Assembly (NCBI GenBank): GCA_965279705.1 | Contig: OZ257257.1 | Location: 3,038,001 to 3,102,000 of the forward strand | Reading direction: 5' to 3' | Length of the DNA: 64,000 nt | From: Stagnimonas sp965279705 | GTDB lineage: Bacteria; Pseudomonadota; Gammaproteobacteria; Nevskiales; Nevskiaceae | Shown here: positions 16,234-24,326 of the stretch, in pieces | Position numbering within the stretch: the stretch's first letter is position 1 | Layout of the letters: each line of letters begins with the position of its first letter | The notes under the pieces: generated by a model | Seen by the model: the letters and a program-made list of their open reading frames with translations, nothing else | Told to the model about the DNA's origin: nothing | The model's database searches: none | Program-made: the position numbers and the translations under genes

Positions 16234-17139
16234 ATGACCTTGCTGCGCCTCGCCCATCTCTCGGACCCGCACCTGACCGTGTCGCTGGACGAGGTCGCAC
16301 CGAGCGAGTGGCTGGGCAAGCGCGCGATGAGCCGGCTCTCGTGGGCGCGCGGCCGCAAGCACCTGCAAAAGCCCGAGGTGCTGGCCGCCGCCATCACCGA
16401 CATTCATGCACACGCACCGGATCATCTCGCCATCACCGGCGATGTCACCAATTTCTCGCTGCCGGTCGAGTTCCGCGTTGCCGCTGCCTGGTTCGCGACG
16501 CTGGGCGCGCCTGCGGATGTCTCGGTCATCCCCGGCAACCACGATGCCTTGGTGCCGGTCTCGCACGCAGAGGGCTGGGCGCACTGGCAGCCACAGATGC
16601 AGGGCGATGCAGAGAGCGACTCGCTGCTGCCCTATCTCAGGGTGCGCAAAGGCGTCGCGCTGCTGGGCCTGTCGAGCGCAGTGCCCACCGCCCCCGGCCT
16701 TGCGAGCGGCACGCTCGGGCCCGCGCAATTGCAGTGGCTGGCCGCGCAGTTGCAGCAGCTCGGCACTCAGGACCTGTTCCGCATCGTCATGCTGCACCAC
16801 CCACCGGCCGATAGAGTGGTGACCGCGCGCAAGGTGCTGACCGATCGCGCTGGCCTGCGCGCGGTGCTGAAGCAATACGGCGCGGAACTGGTGCTGCACG
16901 GTCATTCACGCGATGCGCGTTTCGACCCGCTGCCCGGCCCCAAGGGCTTGATCGCCAGCTTCGGCCTGCCCTCGATCTCGGCCATCCCCAACCCCAAGGA
17001 CGAAGGCGCGCGCTGGCATCTGCTGGAGATCGCCAAGGCGGAGAACGGCTGGCGGCTGACGGTAACCGTACGCGTGCTCGATGCCACGCAGCAGGGCTTT
17101 GCCACGGCGGCGCGCTACACGCTGGAAATCAGTAAGTGA
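16234..17139 (+). CDS. calcineurin-like metallophosphoesterase
   Basis: Cytosolic metallophosphoesterase of 301 residues. All five metal-binding blocks are visible: LSDPH (residues 10-13), ITGDVTNFS, IPGNHDAL, VMLHHPP and LHGHSRDARF. The fold covers LpxH, CpdA-like and lipid pyrophosphatases. Lying inside the sphingolipid locus next to the lipid kinase and the Tam41-like gene, it may dephosphorylate a lipid or cleave a CDP-lipid; this is inference only. ATG 16234 (MTLLRLAHLSDPH) was taken because the upstream open frame has no conserved residues. Its end overlaps the convergent DUF2141 gene by 11 bp. Confidence 0.8.
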   Translation: MTLLRLAHLSDPHLTVSLDEVAPSEWLGKRAMSRLSWARGRKHLQKPEVLAAAITDIHAHAPDHLAITGDVTNFSLPVEFRVAAAWFATLGAPADVSVIPGNHDALVPVSHAEGWAHWQPQMQGDAESDSLLPYLRVRKGVALLGLSSAVPTAPGLASGTLGPAQLQWLAAQLQQLGTQDLFRIVMLHHPPADRVVTARKVLTDRAGLRAVLKQYGAELVLHGHSRDARFDPLPGPKGLIASFGLPSISAIPNPKDEGARWHLLEIAKAENGWRLTVTVRVLDATQQGFATAARYTLEISK

Positions 17140-17626
17140 GCTTGATGTAGATCGGGTTGTTGCCGGGCTGGGTGTCGAAACGCACTTCCTTGAACGTCGG
17201 CAACCCGAGCTTCGTCACCGGGTTGTTGGAGAACCCGTAGCCCTCGGCCGGCAAGCCGACGAAATTGCGGTTGAAGTCGTGGTCGTCGTTGGCGTCGTGA
17301 TACACCGCCACCGCATAGTTGCCGGCTGCGGGCAGCGCGAAACAGGTCTCGGTCATCGGCAGCACAACCGGCACCCGCGCGCGCAACAGCTTGCCGCCCT
17401 TGGACAGAAAGCGATCGGGATCGTCCGGATACACCGTGATGGTGAGATTGCCCTTGTCGGAACGGATGCCCGTGACGCGCACCGAGAGATGACGCTCTGC
17501 GGTGCTCGCCGCGCAGCCGGGCGCCGGCTCTGCGGCGTTCACGCTCGGCGCGGCGCCCAGCAACACGCCCAGCGCCAGCAGGCTGCGCAGCCAGATGCAG
17601 CGCGTTACTCTTGCGTTCGTCAACAT
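17129..17626 (-). CDS. exported DUF2141 protein
   Basis: A 165-residue secreted protein. A signal peptide covers about residues 1-31 (hydrophobic LRSLLALGVLLGAAPSVNA, cleavage near AEP). The mature part has the DUF2141 pattern: VRVTGIRSDKGNLTITVY, then LPAAGNYAVAVYHDANDD, DFNRNFVGLPAEGYGFSNN and a beta-rich end. The biochemical role of the family is unknown. It stands alone on the minus strand between the phosphoesterase and the LptF/G genes, so it may be a periplasmic partner of the sphingolipid export or assembly step; context only. Confidence 0.8.
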   Translation of the reverse strand: MLTNARVTRCIWLRSLLALGVLLGAAPSVNAAEPAPGCAASTAERHLSVRVTGIRSDKGNLTITVYPDDPDRFLSKGGKLLRARVPVVLPMTETCFALPAAGNYAVAVYHDANDDHDFNRNFVGLPAEGYGFSNNPVTKLGLPTFKEVRFDTQPGNNPIYIKLTY

Positions 17627-17832
17627 TCACTCTCCATGTCCAACGCTATTGCTCTCCACCGTGATCACCCGCACAAGCTCGTTGCCGAGACACTCCAGAG
17701 GTGGCTGCCGATGCGGCCGCTCACTTTGGGATGGCGGATGCCGATGCGCAAGCACTCTGTGACCGCTTTTGCGCGCCTGAGTGCCGCACACCGAATCACT
17801 ACGCGCAGCAACGCCCATCGGATCACTGCTTG

Positions 17833-19032
17833 ATGCCTTCGATTCTCGACCGCTATCTGTTGCGCCAGCTCGCCGGCAGTCTGCTGGTGTGCCTGGGCAC
17901 CGTACTGATTGCGCTGCTGCTGGAGCGGCTGCTCAGGCTGTTCGACATCCTCGCGCAGAACAACCAGGCCTTGCCGGCCGTGGCCAAGCTCATCGCCTGC
18001 CTGGTGCCGCATTACCTCGGTCTGGCGCTGCCCGCCGCATTTTTCGTTGCGCTGTTTCTGGTCATCGCCAAACTCTCTGACGACAACGAGCTGGATGCCT
18101 ATCTCGCTGGTGGCCTCTCGATCACCCGCCTCACCAAGCCTTTTCTGGTCACGGCTCTGCTGCTGTCCGTGCTCAGCATTGGCCTGTTCGGCTATCTGCA
18201 ACCGTATGCACGCTACACCTACCGCGCGGTGCTCAATGCCGCGCTCAACGCCGGCTGGGATGCCCGTCTGCAAGCCGGCACCTTCGTCAGCCCCGGTAGC
18301 GGCTACACGCTCACCGCCGATGGCGTGGATGAAAGCGGCCGCAAGTTGCAGCGCGTGTTCGTCCATCGGCTCGTCAACGGCCAGGACCAGGTCACCACCA
18401 GCGAAACCGGTGTGCTGCAACCCAGCGCCGACGGCACGCAGCTGACGCTGACCCTCGACCACGGCGAGCACCTGCGTCACGAGCAGACCGGCAACTGGCT
18501 GTTCGCACAGTTCGATCGCCTGAGCACCTCCACCGAGTTCTCGTCCGGCGCGCCGGACTTCGGCCCGCGCGGTCGCAACGAGCGCGAACTGACGCTGCCC
18601 GAGTTATGGCGCGGCGGTGTCGACACCGAAGGCGTGGTCGCGCCCAGTGCCGACAAGATCGCCGGCGAGTTGCAGGGGCGGCTCGCGCGCATCGTCTCGC
18701 TGCTGCTGCTGCCGCTGCTCGCGGTGCCGCTGGGCATGGCCGCCAAGCGCGGCGAACGCACCGGCAGCATGATCGTCGCCGCCGTCCTGATGCTGCTGTT
18801 CAACCACACGCTGCAACTCGGTGAAAGCCTTTCGGAGTCCGGCAAGGTATCCGCGCTGGTCGGCGTCTGGACCCCGACGCTGGTGTTCGCCGCACTCAGC
18901 GGCTGGATCTACAGCCAGAGCCTGGAACGCCCCGGCGACAACCCGGTGTCGCGTCTGCTTTTAGCCATCGACGGCCTCACCAGCCGCCTTGGAGACGCAC
19001 TGCGGCCCAAGCCCAAGGCGGCGCGGCCATGA
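17833..19032 (+). CDS. LptF-like permease subunit (YjgP/YjgQ family)
   Basis: Inner-membrane permease of 399 residues with the YjgP/YjgQ layout: three N-terminal membrane segments (starting MPSILDRYLLRQLAGSLLV), a large periplasmic beta-jellyroll (about residues 135-275) and three C-terminal segments with PLLAVPLGMAAKRGERTGSM. In the LPS exporter, LptF and LptG bind the ATPase LptB and pass lipid to LptC. Here the gene heads a run whose starts overlap by 4 bp (lptF, lptG, bcerS, nucleotidyltransferase), so it may serve a sphingolipid. Whether the genome has another lptFG copy for LPS cannot be seen. ATG 17833 was chosen as the first codon of the membrane segment. Confidence 0.85.
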   Translation: MPSILDRYLLRQLAGSLLVCLGTVLIALLLERLLRLFDILAQNNQALPAVAKLIACLVPHYLGLALPAAFFVALFLVIAKLSDDNELDAYLAGGLSITRLTKPFLVTALLLSVLSIGLFGYLQPYARYTYRAVLNAALNAGWDARLQAGTFVSPGSGYTLTADGVDESGRKLQRVFVHRLVNGQDQVTTSETGVLQPSADGTQLTLTLDHGEHLRHEQTGNWLFAQFDRLSTSTEFSSGAPDFGPRGRNERELTLPELWRGGVDTEGVVAPSADKIAGELQGRLARIVSLLLLPLLAVPLGMAAKRGERTGSMIVAAVLMLLFNHTLQLGESLSESGKVSALVGVWTPTLVFAALSGWIYSQSLERPGDNPVSRLLLAIDGLTSRLGDALRPKPKAARP

Positions 19033-20114
19033 GGGCCTTGCTGCTCGGCCCGCTGCCGCGCTACCTGCTGCGCTTGCTGGCGATGCGCGTGCTGTCGGTG
19101 CTGATCGCACTCGGCGGCCTGCTGCAAATCCTCGATCTGCTCGATGCCACCACCGAGATCATGGCGCGCGGCCAGGGCATCGGCGGCGTCGGCCACTACA
19201 TCAGCCTGCGCGCGCCCACACTGCTGCTGCAGGCGTTGCCGCTCGCCGCACTCATCGGCGCGGTATTCGCCTTCAACACGCTCGCCAAGCAGCACGAGGT
19301 GATCGCCATGCGCGCCGCCGGCCTGCCGTTTCGCCGCGTGGTGTTCATCCTGCTGCCCGCCGTGCTGCTGATTGCCGCCACGCAATGGCTGCTGGCCGAA
19401 GTGCTGGTGCCGAGCACCCAGCGCGCACTCACCAACTGGTGGGCCTCGCTGCCACCACCCAAGGACGACACCCCCGATACCGAACTGCTGTGGTTCAAGA
19501 GCAGCGGCGTCGTCATCGGCGTGGCGCGCGTGCATCCCGATGGCCGCGTGCTCGAAGGCGTGCGCATTTTCCGCCGCGACGATAACGGCCACCTGCTGAC
19601 GCGCACGCTAGCCGCCACCGCCCGTTATGCCGACCGGCACTGGACGCTCACCGACGCCGCCATCACCGATTTCGCTACCGCCAAAACCGCCGCACCGGTC
19701 GCACAGCTGGCTTGGGAAACTGCGTTGCGTCCCAGCGATGTGCAGCGCCTTTCGGCCGCCGAGCCTTATGTGTCCGGCGGCCTTGCGGCTGCCGTGCTGA
19801 CGGGTGAAAACACCGGCAGCAAGACGCCGGCCTTCTACCGCACCCGCGTGCAAAAGGCCCTCGCCGATCCGGTGATGGCGCTGGTGATGCTGCTGCTCGC
19901 TACGCCAGTTGCAGTGGCACTCACGCGCGGGGCCAAAGGCGCGCCCATGCTCGTCTCGCTCGGCACCGGCCTGCTATTTCTGCTCACGCATGGCCTGTGC
20001 AGCGCGCTGGGTGAGGCGGGCCTGATCGAACCGGTGGCCGCCGCCTGGATTTCACCGCTCGCTTTCGGCCTGCTGGGCCTCGTCTTCCTGCTTCGACTGG
20101 ACCGGCATCAATGA
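19029..20114 (+). CDS. LptG-like permease subunit (YjgP/YjgQ family)
   Basis: Partner of the preceding LptF-like protein: 361 residues, the size of LptG, with membrane segments at the N-terminus (LLRLLAMRVLSVLIALGGLL) and from about residue 280 (LADPVMALVMLLLATPVAV), and a periplasmic domain between. FNTLAKQHEVIAMRAAGLP is the conserved cytoplasmic coupling region (E..AMRAAG) of the family, thought to contact LptB. It overlaps lptF by 4 bp (ATGA) and bcerS by 4 bp, showing tight translational coupling with ceramide synthesis. Confidence 0.85.
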   Translation: MRALLLGPLPRYLLRLLAMRVLSVLIALGGLLQILDLLDATTEIMARGQGIGGVGHYISLRAPTLLLQALPLAALIGAVFAFNTLAKQHEVIAMRAAGLPFRRVVFILLPAVLLIAATQWLLAEVLVPSTQRALTNWWASLPPPKDDTPDTELLWFKSSGVVIGVARVHPDGRVLEGVRIFRRDDNGHLLTRTLAATARYADRHWTLTDAAITDFATAKTAAPVAQLAWETALRPSDVQRLSAAEPYVSGGLAAAVLTGENTGSKTPAFYRTRVQKALADPVMALVMLLLATPVAVALTRGAKGAPMLVSLGTGLLFLLTHGLCSALGEAGLIEPVAAAWISPLAFGLLGLVFLLRLDRHQ

Positions 20115-21247
20115 CCTCTGAACTGCAAATCATCCCTGTCGAAGGCAAGGCGCTGATACAGCGCTTCATCCGTGTGCCGGCCACCTTGAGCGCGCAGGAC
20201 CCGCACTGGATCACGCCGCTAGACATCGAGCGCGCCGAGTCGTTCTCGCCCAAGCACAACCCGCTGTTTGACCACACCGAAGTGCAGTTCTGGCTCGCCG
20301 TGAAAGACGGCCGCGATGTGGGCCGCATCAGCGCGCAGATCGAAGCCAGCAATGTGCAAAAAGGCGACATGACCGGCTACTTCGGGCTGATCGCTGCGGA
20401 AGACGATCCGGCCATTTTCGCGGCACTCTTCGCCACCGCCGAAGCCTGGCTGAAAGCGCGCGGCATGAAGCAGGTGATCGGCCCGTTCAACCTTGGCATC
20501 AACGAAGAAGCGGGGTTGCTGGTGGATGGCTTCGATACCCCGCCGATGCTGCTCATGGGCCACGACCAAGCCTATGTAGGTCGTCGCGTCGAGGGCGCGG
20601 GCTACATGAAAGCGAAAGACATCTACGCCTACCTGAGCAAGATTGCCGATCCGATGCCGCGCGCCGCACAGGTTCTGCTCAAGCGTGCGCTGCCCAAGGG
20701 CCTCACCCTGCGCACCCTGAGCTTCAAGCAGTACCGCAAGGACATCGACGACATCACCGATATCTTCAACCAGGCCTGGATGGACAACTGGCGCTTCGCC
20801 CCGCTCACTACAGCCGACACCGACCATCTCGCCAAGGCGCTCAAGCCCATCCTCGATGCGCGCCTGGTATGGCTGGCCGATATCGACGGCGAGCCGGCGG
20901 CGTTCGGTGTGTGCCTGCCCAATCTCAACGAAGCGCTGGTGGGACTCGACGGCAAGCTGCTGCCGCTCGGCTGGGCGAAGCTGCTGTATCGCCTGAAAGT
21001 GAAGGGCGTGAAAACCTGCCGCGTGCCGCTGATGGGCGTGAAGCGCAAGTTCGCCAATACCTTCGTCGGTGCCGCACTGCCCTTTCTCATCATCGACGCC
21101 ATGCGCCGCGAAGCGCTGAAACTCGGCTACGAGAAAGTCGAGCTGAGCTGGGTGCTCGAAGACAACCTGCCCATGCGCCACTTTTGCGAACACTTTGGTG
21201 CCGCACCCTACAAGACCTATCGTCTCTACGAGAAATCCTTGTCGTGA
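20111..21247 (+). CDS. bcerS: GNAT-fold N-acyltransferase, bacterial ceramide synthase candidate
   Basis: A 378-residue GNAT-superfamily protein. It shows conserved-looking blocks VPATLSAQDPHWITPLD, GPFNLGINEEAGLLVDGFD and FNQAWMDNWRFAPLT, and a C-terminal acetyltransferase core ending ELSWVLEDNLPMRHFCEHFG (E/N pair and the last helix). Proteins of this kind and size encoded near bacterial spt (bCerS of Caulobacter) N-acylate the long-chain base to ceramide. No signal peptide or membrane segment is obvious. It is coupled by 4-bp overlaps to lptG upstream and the nucleotidyltransferase downstream. The assignment combines family size, motif recall and context. Confidence 0.8.
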   Translation: MTSELQIIPVEGKALIQRFIRVPATLSAQDPHWITPLDIERAESFSPKHNPLFDHTEVQFWLAVKDGRDVGRISAQIEASNVQKGDMTGYFGLIAAEDDPAIFAALFATAEAWLKARGMKQVIGPFNLGINEEAGLLVDGFDTPPMLLMGHDQAYVGRRVEGAGYMKAKDIYAYLSKIADPMPRAAQVLLKRALPKGLTLRTLSFKQYRKDIDDITDIFNQAWMDNWRFAPLTTADTDHLAKALKPILDARLVWLADIDGEPAAFGVCLPNLNEALVGLDGKLLPLGWAKLLYRLKVKGVKTCRVPLMGVKRKFANTFVGAALPFLIIDAMRREALKLGYEKVELSWVLEDNLPMRHFCEHFGAAPYKTYRLYEKSLS

Positions 21248-22032
21248 GCGGGCTTTCCGTACTTATCCTCGCCGGTTCTCGCGGCCCCGGAGACCCGATG
21301 GCGGTGGCGACTGGCGCCCTTCACAAGGCGCTGATCCCGGTCGGTGGCACACCGATGCTGCTGCGGGTGATTGCCGCACTCGCCGCTACACCAGAAGTCG
21401 CGAAGCTCATCGTCTGCATTGAAGCACCCGATCTGGTGCGCGCCCTGCCCGGCCTCGATGCCGCCTGCGGCGGTAAGCCGCTGGAACTCTTCGACGCACA
21501 GGGCAGCCCCAGCCGCAGCGTGAGTGCCGCACTTGCGCACTACGGCACGCCGCTGCTCGTCACCACTGCCGACCATGCTCTGCTCAGATCAGAGTGGGTG
21601 AGCTACTTCCTGCAGCACCAGCCGCACGGTGCAGATGCAAGCCTCGCACTCGCCCGCAGCGACGTCGTGATGGCCGCGGCGCCCGATACCCAACGCACCT
21701 TCCTGCGCTTTACCGACGGCCATTACTCCGGCTGCAACCTGTTCTATTTCGCCACGCCGCGCGCTGCCGAATTGACGAGGCTGTGGGTGCAGGTGGAGGC
21801 TCTGCGTAAACAGCCCTTGAAGATGCTGGGACTATTGGGTTTCAGTTATGCGCTGCGCTATCGCTTCGGCCGGCTCACGCTCGGCGCAGCCCTTGCGCGA
21901 CTTGGAGTTCTGGCAGGCGGCGTGCGTGCTGCCGTCGTCGAGATGCCCTTCGGGCGAGCCGCAATTGATGTCGACAAGATGGCGGATCTGGAGTTGGTAG
22001 AACGGCTGTTGAACAATCCCCACACACGTTGA
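21244..22032 (+). CDS. MobA-like / sugar-phosphate nucleotidyltransferase
   Basis: Cytosolic GT-A-fold nucleotidyltransferase of 262 residues. The N-terminal LILAGSRGPGDPMA and KALIPVGGTPML form the NTP-binding loop and lysine; LVTTADHALL supplies the metal-binding aspartate. GTG start inside the bcerS stop (4-bp overlap). Followed after 30 bp by a CDP-alcohol phosphatidyltransferase, it could make the CDP- or NDP-activated head-group precursor used by that enzyme, as in the fused inositol-phosphate cytidylyltransferase/phosphotransferase of archaea. The substrate is unknown. Confidence 0.75.
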   Translation: MSGLSVLILAGSRGPGDPMAVATGALHKALIPVGGTPMLLRVIAALAATPEVAKLIVCIEAPDLVRALPGLDAACGGKPLELFDAQGSPSRSVSAALAHYGTPLLVTTADHALLRSEWVSYFLQHQPHGADASLALARSDVVMAAAPDTQRTFLRFTDGHYSGCNLFYFATPRAAELTRLWVQVEALRKQPLKMLGLLGFSYALRYRFGRLTLGAALARLGVLAGGVRAAVVEMPFGRAAIDVDKMADLELVERLLNNPHTR

Positions 22033-22062
22033 AAGCACCCTGAAAATCATCAGAGAAAACGC

Positions 22063-23169
22063 ATGCGTCTGAAAATCATGGGTGACAACCCGACCCAGCT
22101 GTGGGGACTCACCGGCGCAGAGCGCATCGCCCGCATTGCCACCGCGCGCAAGGTTTCACTCGAGCCGGCCGATGGGCACACCGAGCTGATCGCCAACGCG
22201 ACCTTTGCATTCGATCCGGCCTGGTTCGCCCATCTCGTCGGTCTGCCGGGCACGGTGCTCACCCGTCAGGGCGTGCCGGTGCTGGCGCATGTGCAATCGG
22301 CGGCGGAGCACGCCGCCGTCAGCAGTGCGATCCGCGACGGCAAGCCGCTGAGCGACAGCACGCTACACGTGATTGCCGCCGAAACCGCCGGCACGATCGA
22401 AGACCCGGTGCTGCGCAAACGCGAGCAGCCTTTTGTGGATTTTCTGACACCGCAGACGCTCAGGTCGCTGGAGCGCGCCAGCTACTTCGGTGCCTACAAG
22501 GGCGTCACCGATGTGCTGACCAAATACCTCTGGCCCGAATGGGCGCTGGTGCTCACGCGTATCGCAGCCAGGCTGGGTATTTCGCCCAACATGGTCACCA
22601 CCATCGGGCTGGCCTTCTGCATCACCGCCGGCGTCACTTTCTACCAAGGGCACTACTGGCTCGGACTCATCACCGGCCTGGTGAGCATGGTGCTCGACAC
22701 GGTGGACGGCAAACTCGCCCGCTGCACCATCACCTCCTCCGCCTGGGGCAACATCTACGATCACGGCATCGACCTCATCCACCCGCCGATCTGGTGGTGG
22801 GCCTGGGCAGCGGGGTTGGCGAGCTACGGCACACCACTGCCGGCCACGACGGTGTGGATCGCGCTCATCGGCATCGTCGGCGGCTATGTGGTGCAGCGAA
22901 TGATCGAGGGCGCTTTCATCAGCGGCTTCAAGATGCACATCCACGTCTGGCGCAAGGTCGACTCGCAGTTCCGGCTCATCACCGCGCGGCGCAATCCCAA
23001 CTGGGTGATTCTGCTAGCGGCGCTGTGCGTGGGCAGGCCCGACTGGGGCTTGCTGGCACTTGCCTGGTGGACGGTAATGTCCTGCGCTTTTCATCTGGTG
23101 CGGCTCGGGCAGGCGTATGTCTGCAAGGCACAGGGGCGCGCGGTGGTGTCCTGGCTCGCTGCGCATTAG
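22063..23169 (+). CDS. CDP-alcohol phosphatidyltransferase with N-terminal extension
   Basis: Inner-membrane enzyme of 368 residues that transfers a phospho-alcohol from a CDP-activated substrate. The signature D-x2-DG-x2-AR-x8-G-x3-D-x3-D is perfect: Asp212, Asp215, Gly216, Ala219, Arg220, Gly229, Asp233 and Asp237. About six membrane segments follow residue 165. The first 140 residues are a soluble domain not present in simple PgsA or PssA; the overall plan is reminiscent of the C-terminal half of IPCT/DIPPS. In this locus it may attach a head group to ceramide. ATG 22063 was used; ATG 22078 (MGDNPTQ) is an alternative. Confidence 0.85.
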   Translation: MRLKIMGDNPTQLWGLTGAERIARIATARKVSLEPADGHTELIANATFAFDPAWFAHLVGLPGTVLTRQGVPVLAHVQSAAEHAAVSSAIRDGKPLSDSTLHVIAAETAGTIEDPVLRKREQPFVDFLTPQTLRSLERASYFGAYKGVTDVLTKYLWPEWALVLTRIAARLGISPNMVTTIGLAFCITAGVTFYQGHYWLGLITGLVSMVLDTVDGKLARCTITSSAWGNIYDHGIDLIHPPIWWWAWAAGLASYGTPLPATTVWIALIGIVGGYVVQRMIEGAFISGFKMHIHVWRKVDSQFRLITARRNPNWVILLAALCVGRPDWGLLALAWWTVMSCAFHLVRLGQAYVCKAQGRAVVSWLAAH

Positions 23170-23188
23170 CGCCAGCGATGAGAAGCAC

Positions 23189-24322
23189 ATGAGCGCACGC
23201 GATTCGTCTGCTCTGTCGGTAGCGATGTTTTTGTATGAGCCGGGCGATGGCGGGCTGGATCGCGTTGCCATTCTCATGGCCAACGGTCTTGCCGAACGCG
23301 GTGTGAAGACAGAGCTGTGGATGATCCGAGACCAGGGCCCAATGCGTTCGCTGGTGTCGCCCAAAGTCACCGTGCGCATCATCCCGGTGCCCGCTATTGG
23401 TCGCCGCAGCCTGCAACTACTTATGCAACTGCCAGCGCTCGTCCGTGCGCTGCGCCAGCGGCGGCCGGACGTGCTGATGTCGGCCGGAAACCAGAGCAAT
23501 TTCGCGATCACGCTTGCCGCCAAACTGGCCGCCTGCGGCACGCTGGCGGTGAGCAAGATCACCAACCCGATGCGCCGCCCCGGCATGCGCGGCATCAGGC
23601 TCGCGATACGGCGCCTGCGCTTTGGGGTTTCGGCCCGGCTCGGCGCGCTGACGATGACCTTGAGCGAAGCCGATGCGCGCGCACTGGCCGCGGAGTTTCC
23701 CGCCATCGGCTCGCGGTTTCAAAGCATTCACAACCCCTATGCGACCGCCGGAATGCTCGCTGCCGGGCAGGCGCGCACAAAGATAGTCAGTGCCACGCCG
23801 CAACTGCTTTCGGTCGGCCGACTGATGCCGCAGAAAGACCACGCGACGATGCTCGAAGCACTCGGCCTGCTGCGCGCGCGGCAGTGGACGCTGGTCATGC
23901 TCGGCGATGGCCCGCTGGCTCCGGCGCTGAAAGAGCAAGCCCTGCGCCTCGGCATTGCCGACCGCATCCGCTTCGAGGGCTTCGTGCTCGATCCGCTGCC
24001 TTGGTACACGCAGTCGCAGCTGATGATTCTCTCCTCACGCTACGAGGGCCTGCCCGCCGCGCCCATCGAGGCGCTGGCCTGCGGATGCAGCGTGGTCACC
24101 ACGGCTTGCTCGCCCGGCCTGAGCGAGCTGATGGCGGCGACGGGCCTGCCTGCGCCGGTGCCGGTCGGCGATGCAGCCGCACTGGCGGCGGCGATTGAAT
24201 CCGCACTGGATGCACCGCGATGCCCAAGTGCTTTGAACCGCTTCGCGCTGCGCTATTCGGTGGACGCTGCGGTGGACGATCACCTCGCCATCGTGCGCCG
24301 CCTGGTGCTGGCGCGGCGCTGA
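23189..24322 (+). CDS. glycosyltransferase, GT4 family
   Basis: Retaining GT-B glycosyltransferase of 377 residues. The N-terminal domain has the substrate loop PGDGGLDRVAILMANGLAE, and the C-terminal domain has LLSVGRLMPQKDHATMLEA, GDGPLAPALKEQAL and the donor-binding SSRYEGLPAAPIEALACG (E-x7-E type). The sugar and acceptor are not identifiable. It follows the CDP-alcohol phosphatidyltransferase after 19 bp on the same strand, so it may glycosylate the sphingolipid head group. ATG 23189 has GAGAAG upstream. Confidence 0.82.
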   Translation: MSARDSSALSVAMFLYEPGDGGLDRVAILMANGLAERGVKTELWMIRDQGPMRSLVSPKVTVRIIPVPAIGRRSLQLLMQLPALVRALRQRRPDVLMSAGNQSNFAITLAAKLAACGTLAVSKITNPMRRPGMRGIRLAIRRLRFGVSARLGALTMTLSEADARALAAEFPAIGSRFQSIHNPYATAGMLAAGQARTKIVSATPQLLSVGRLMPQKDHATMLEALGLLRARQWTLVMLGDGPLAPALKEQALRLGIADRIRFEGFVLDPLPWYTQSQLMILSSRYEGLPAAPIEALACGCSVVTTACSPGLSELMAATGLPAPVPVGDAAALAAAIESALDAPRCPSALNRFALRYSVDAAVDDHLAIVRRLVLARR

Positions 24323-24326
24323 GGTT

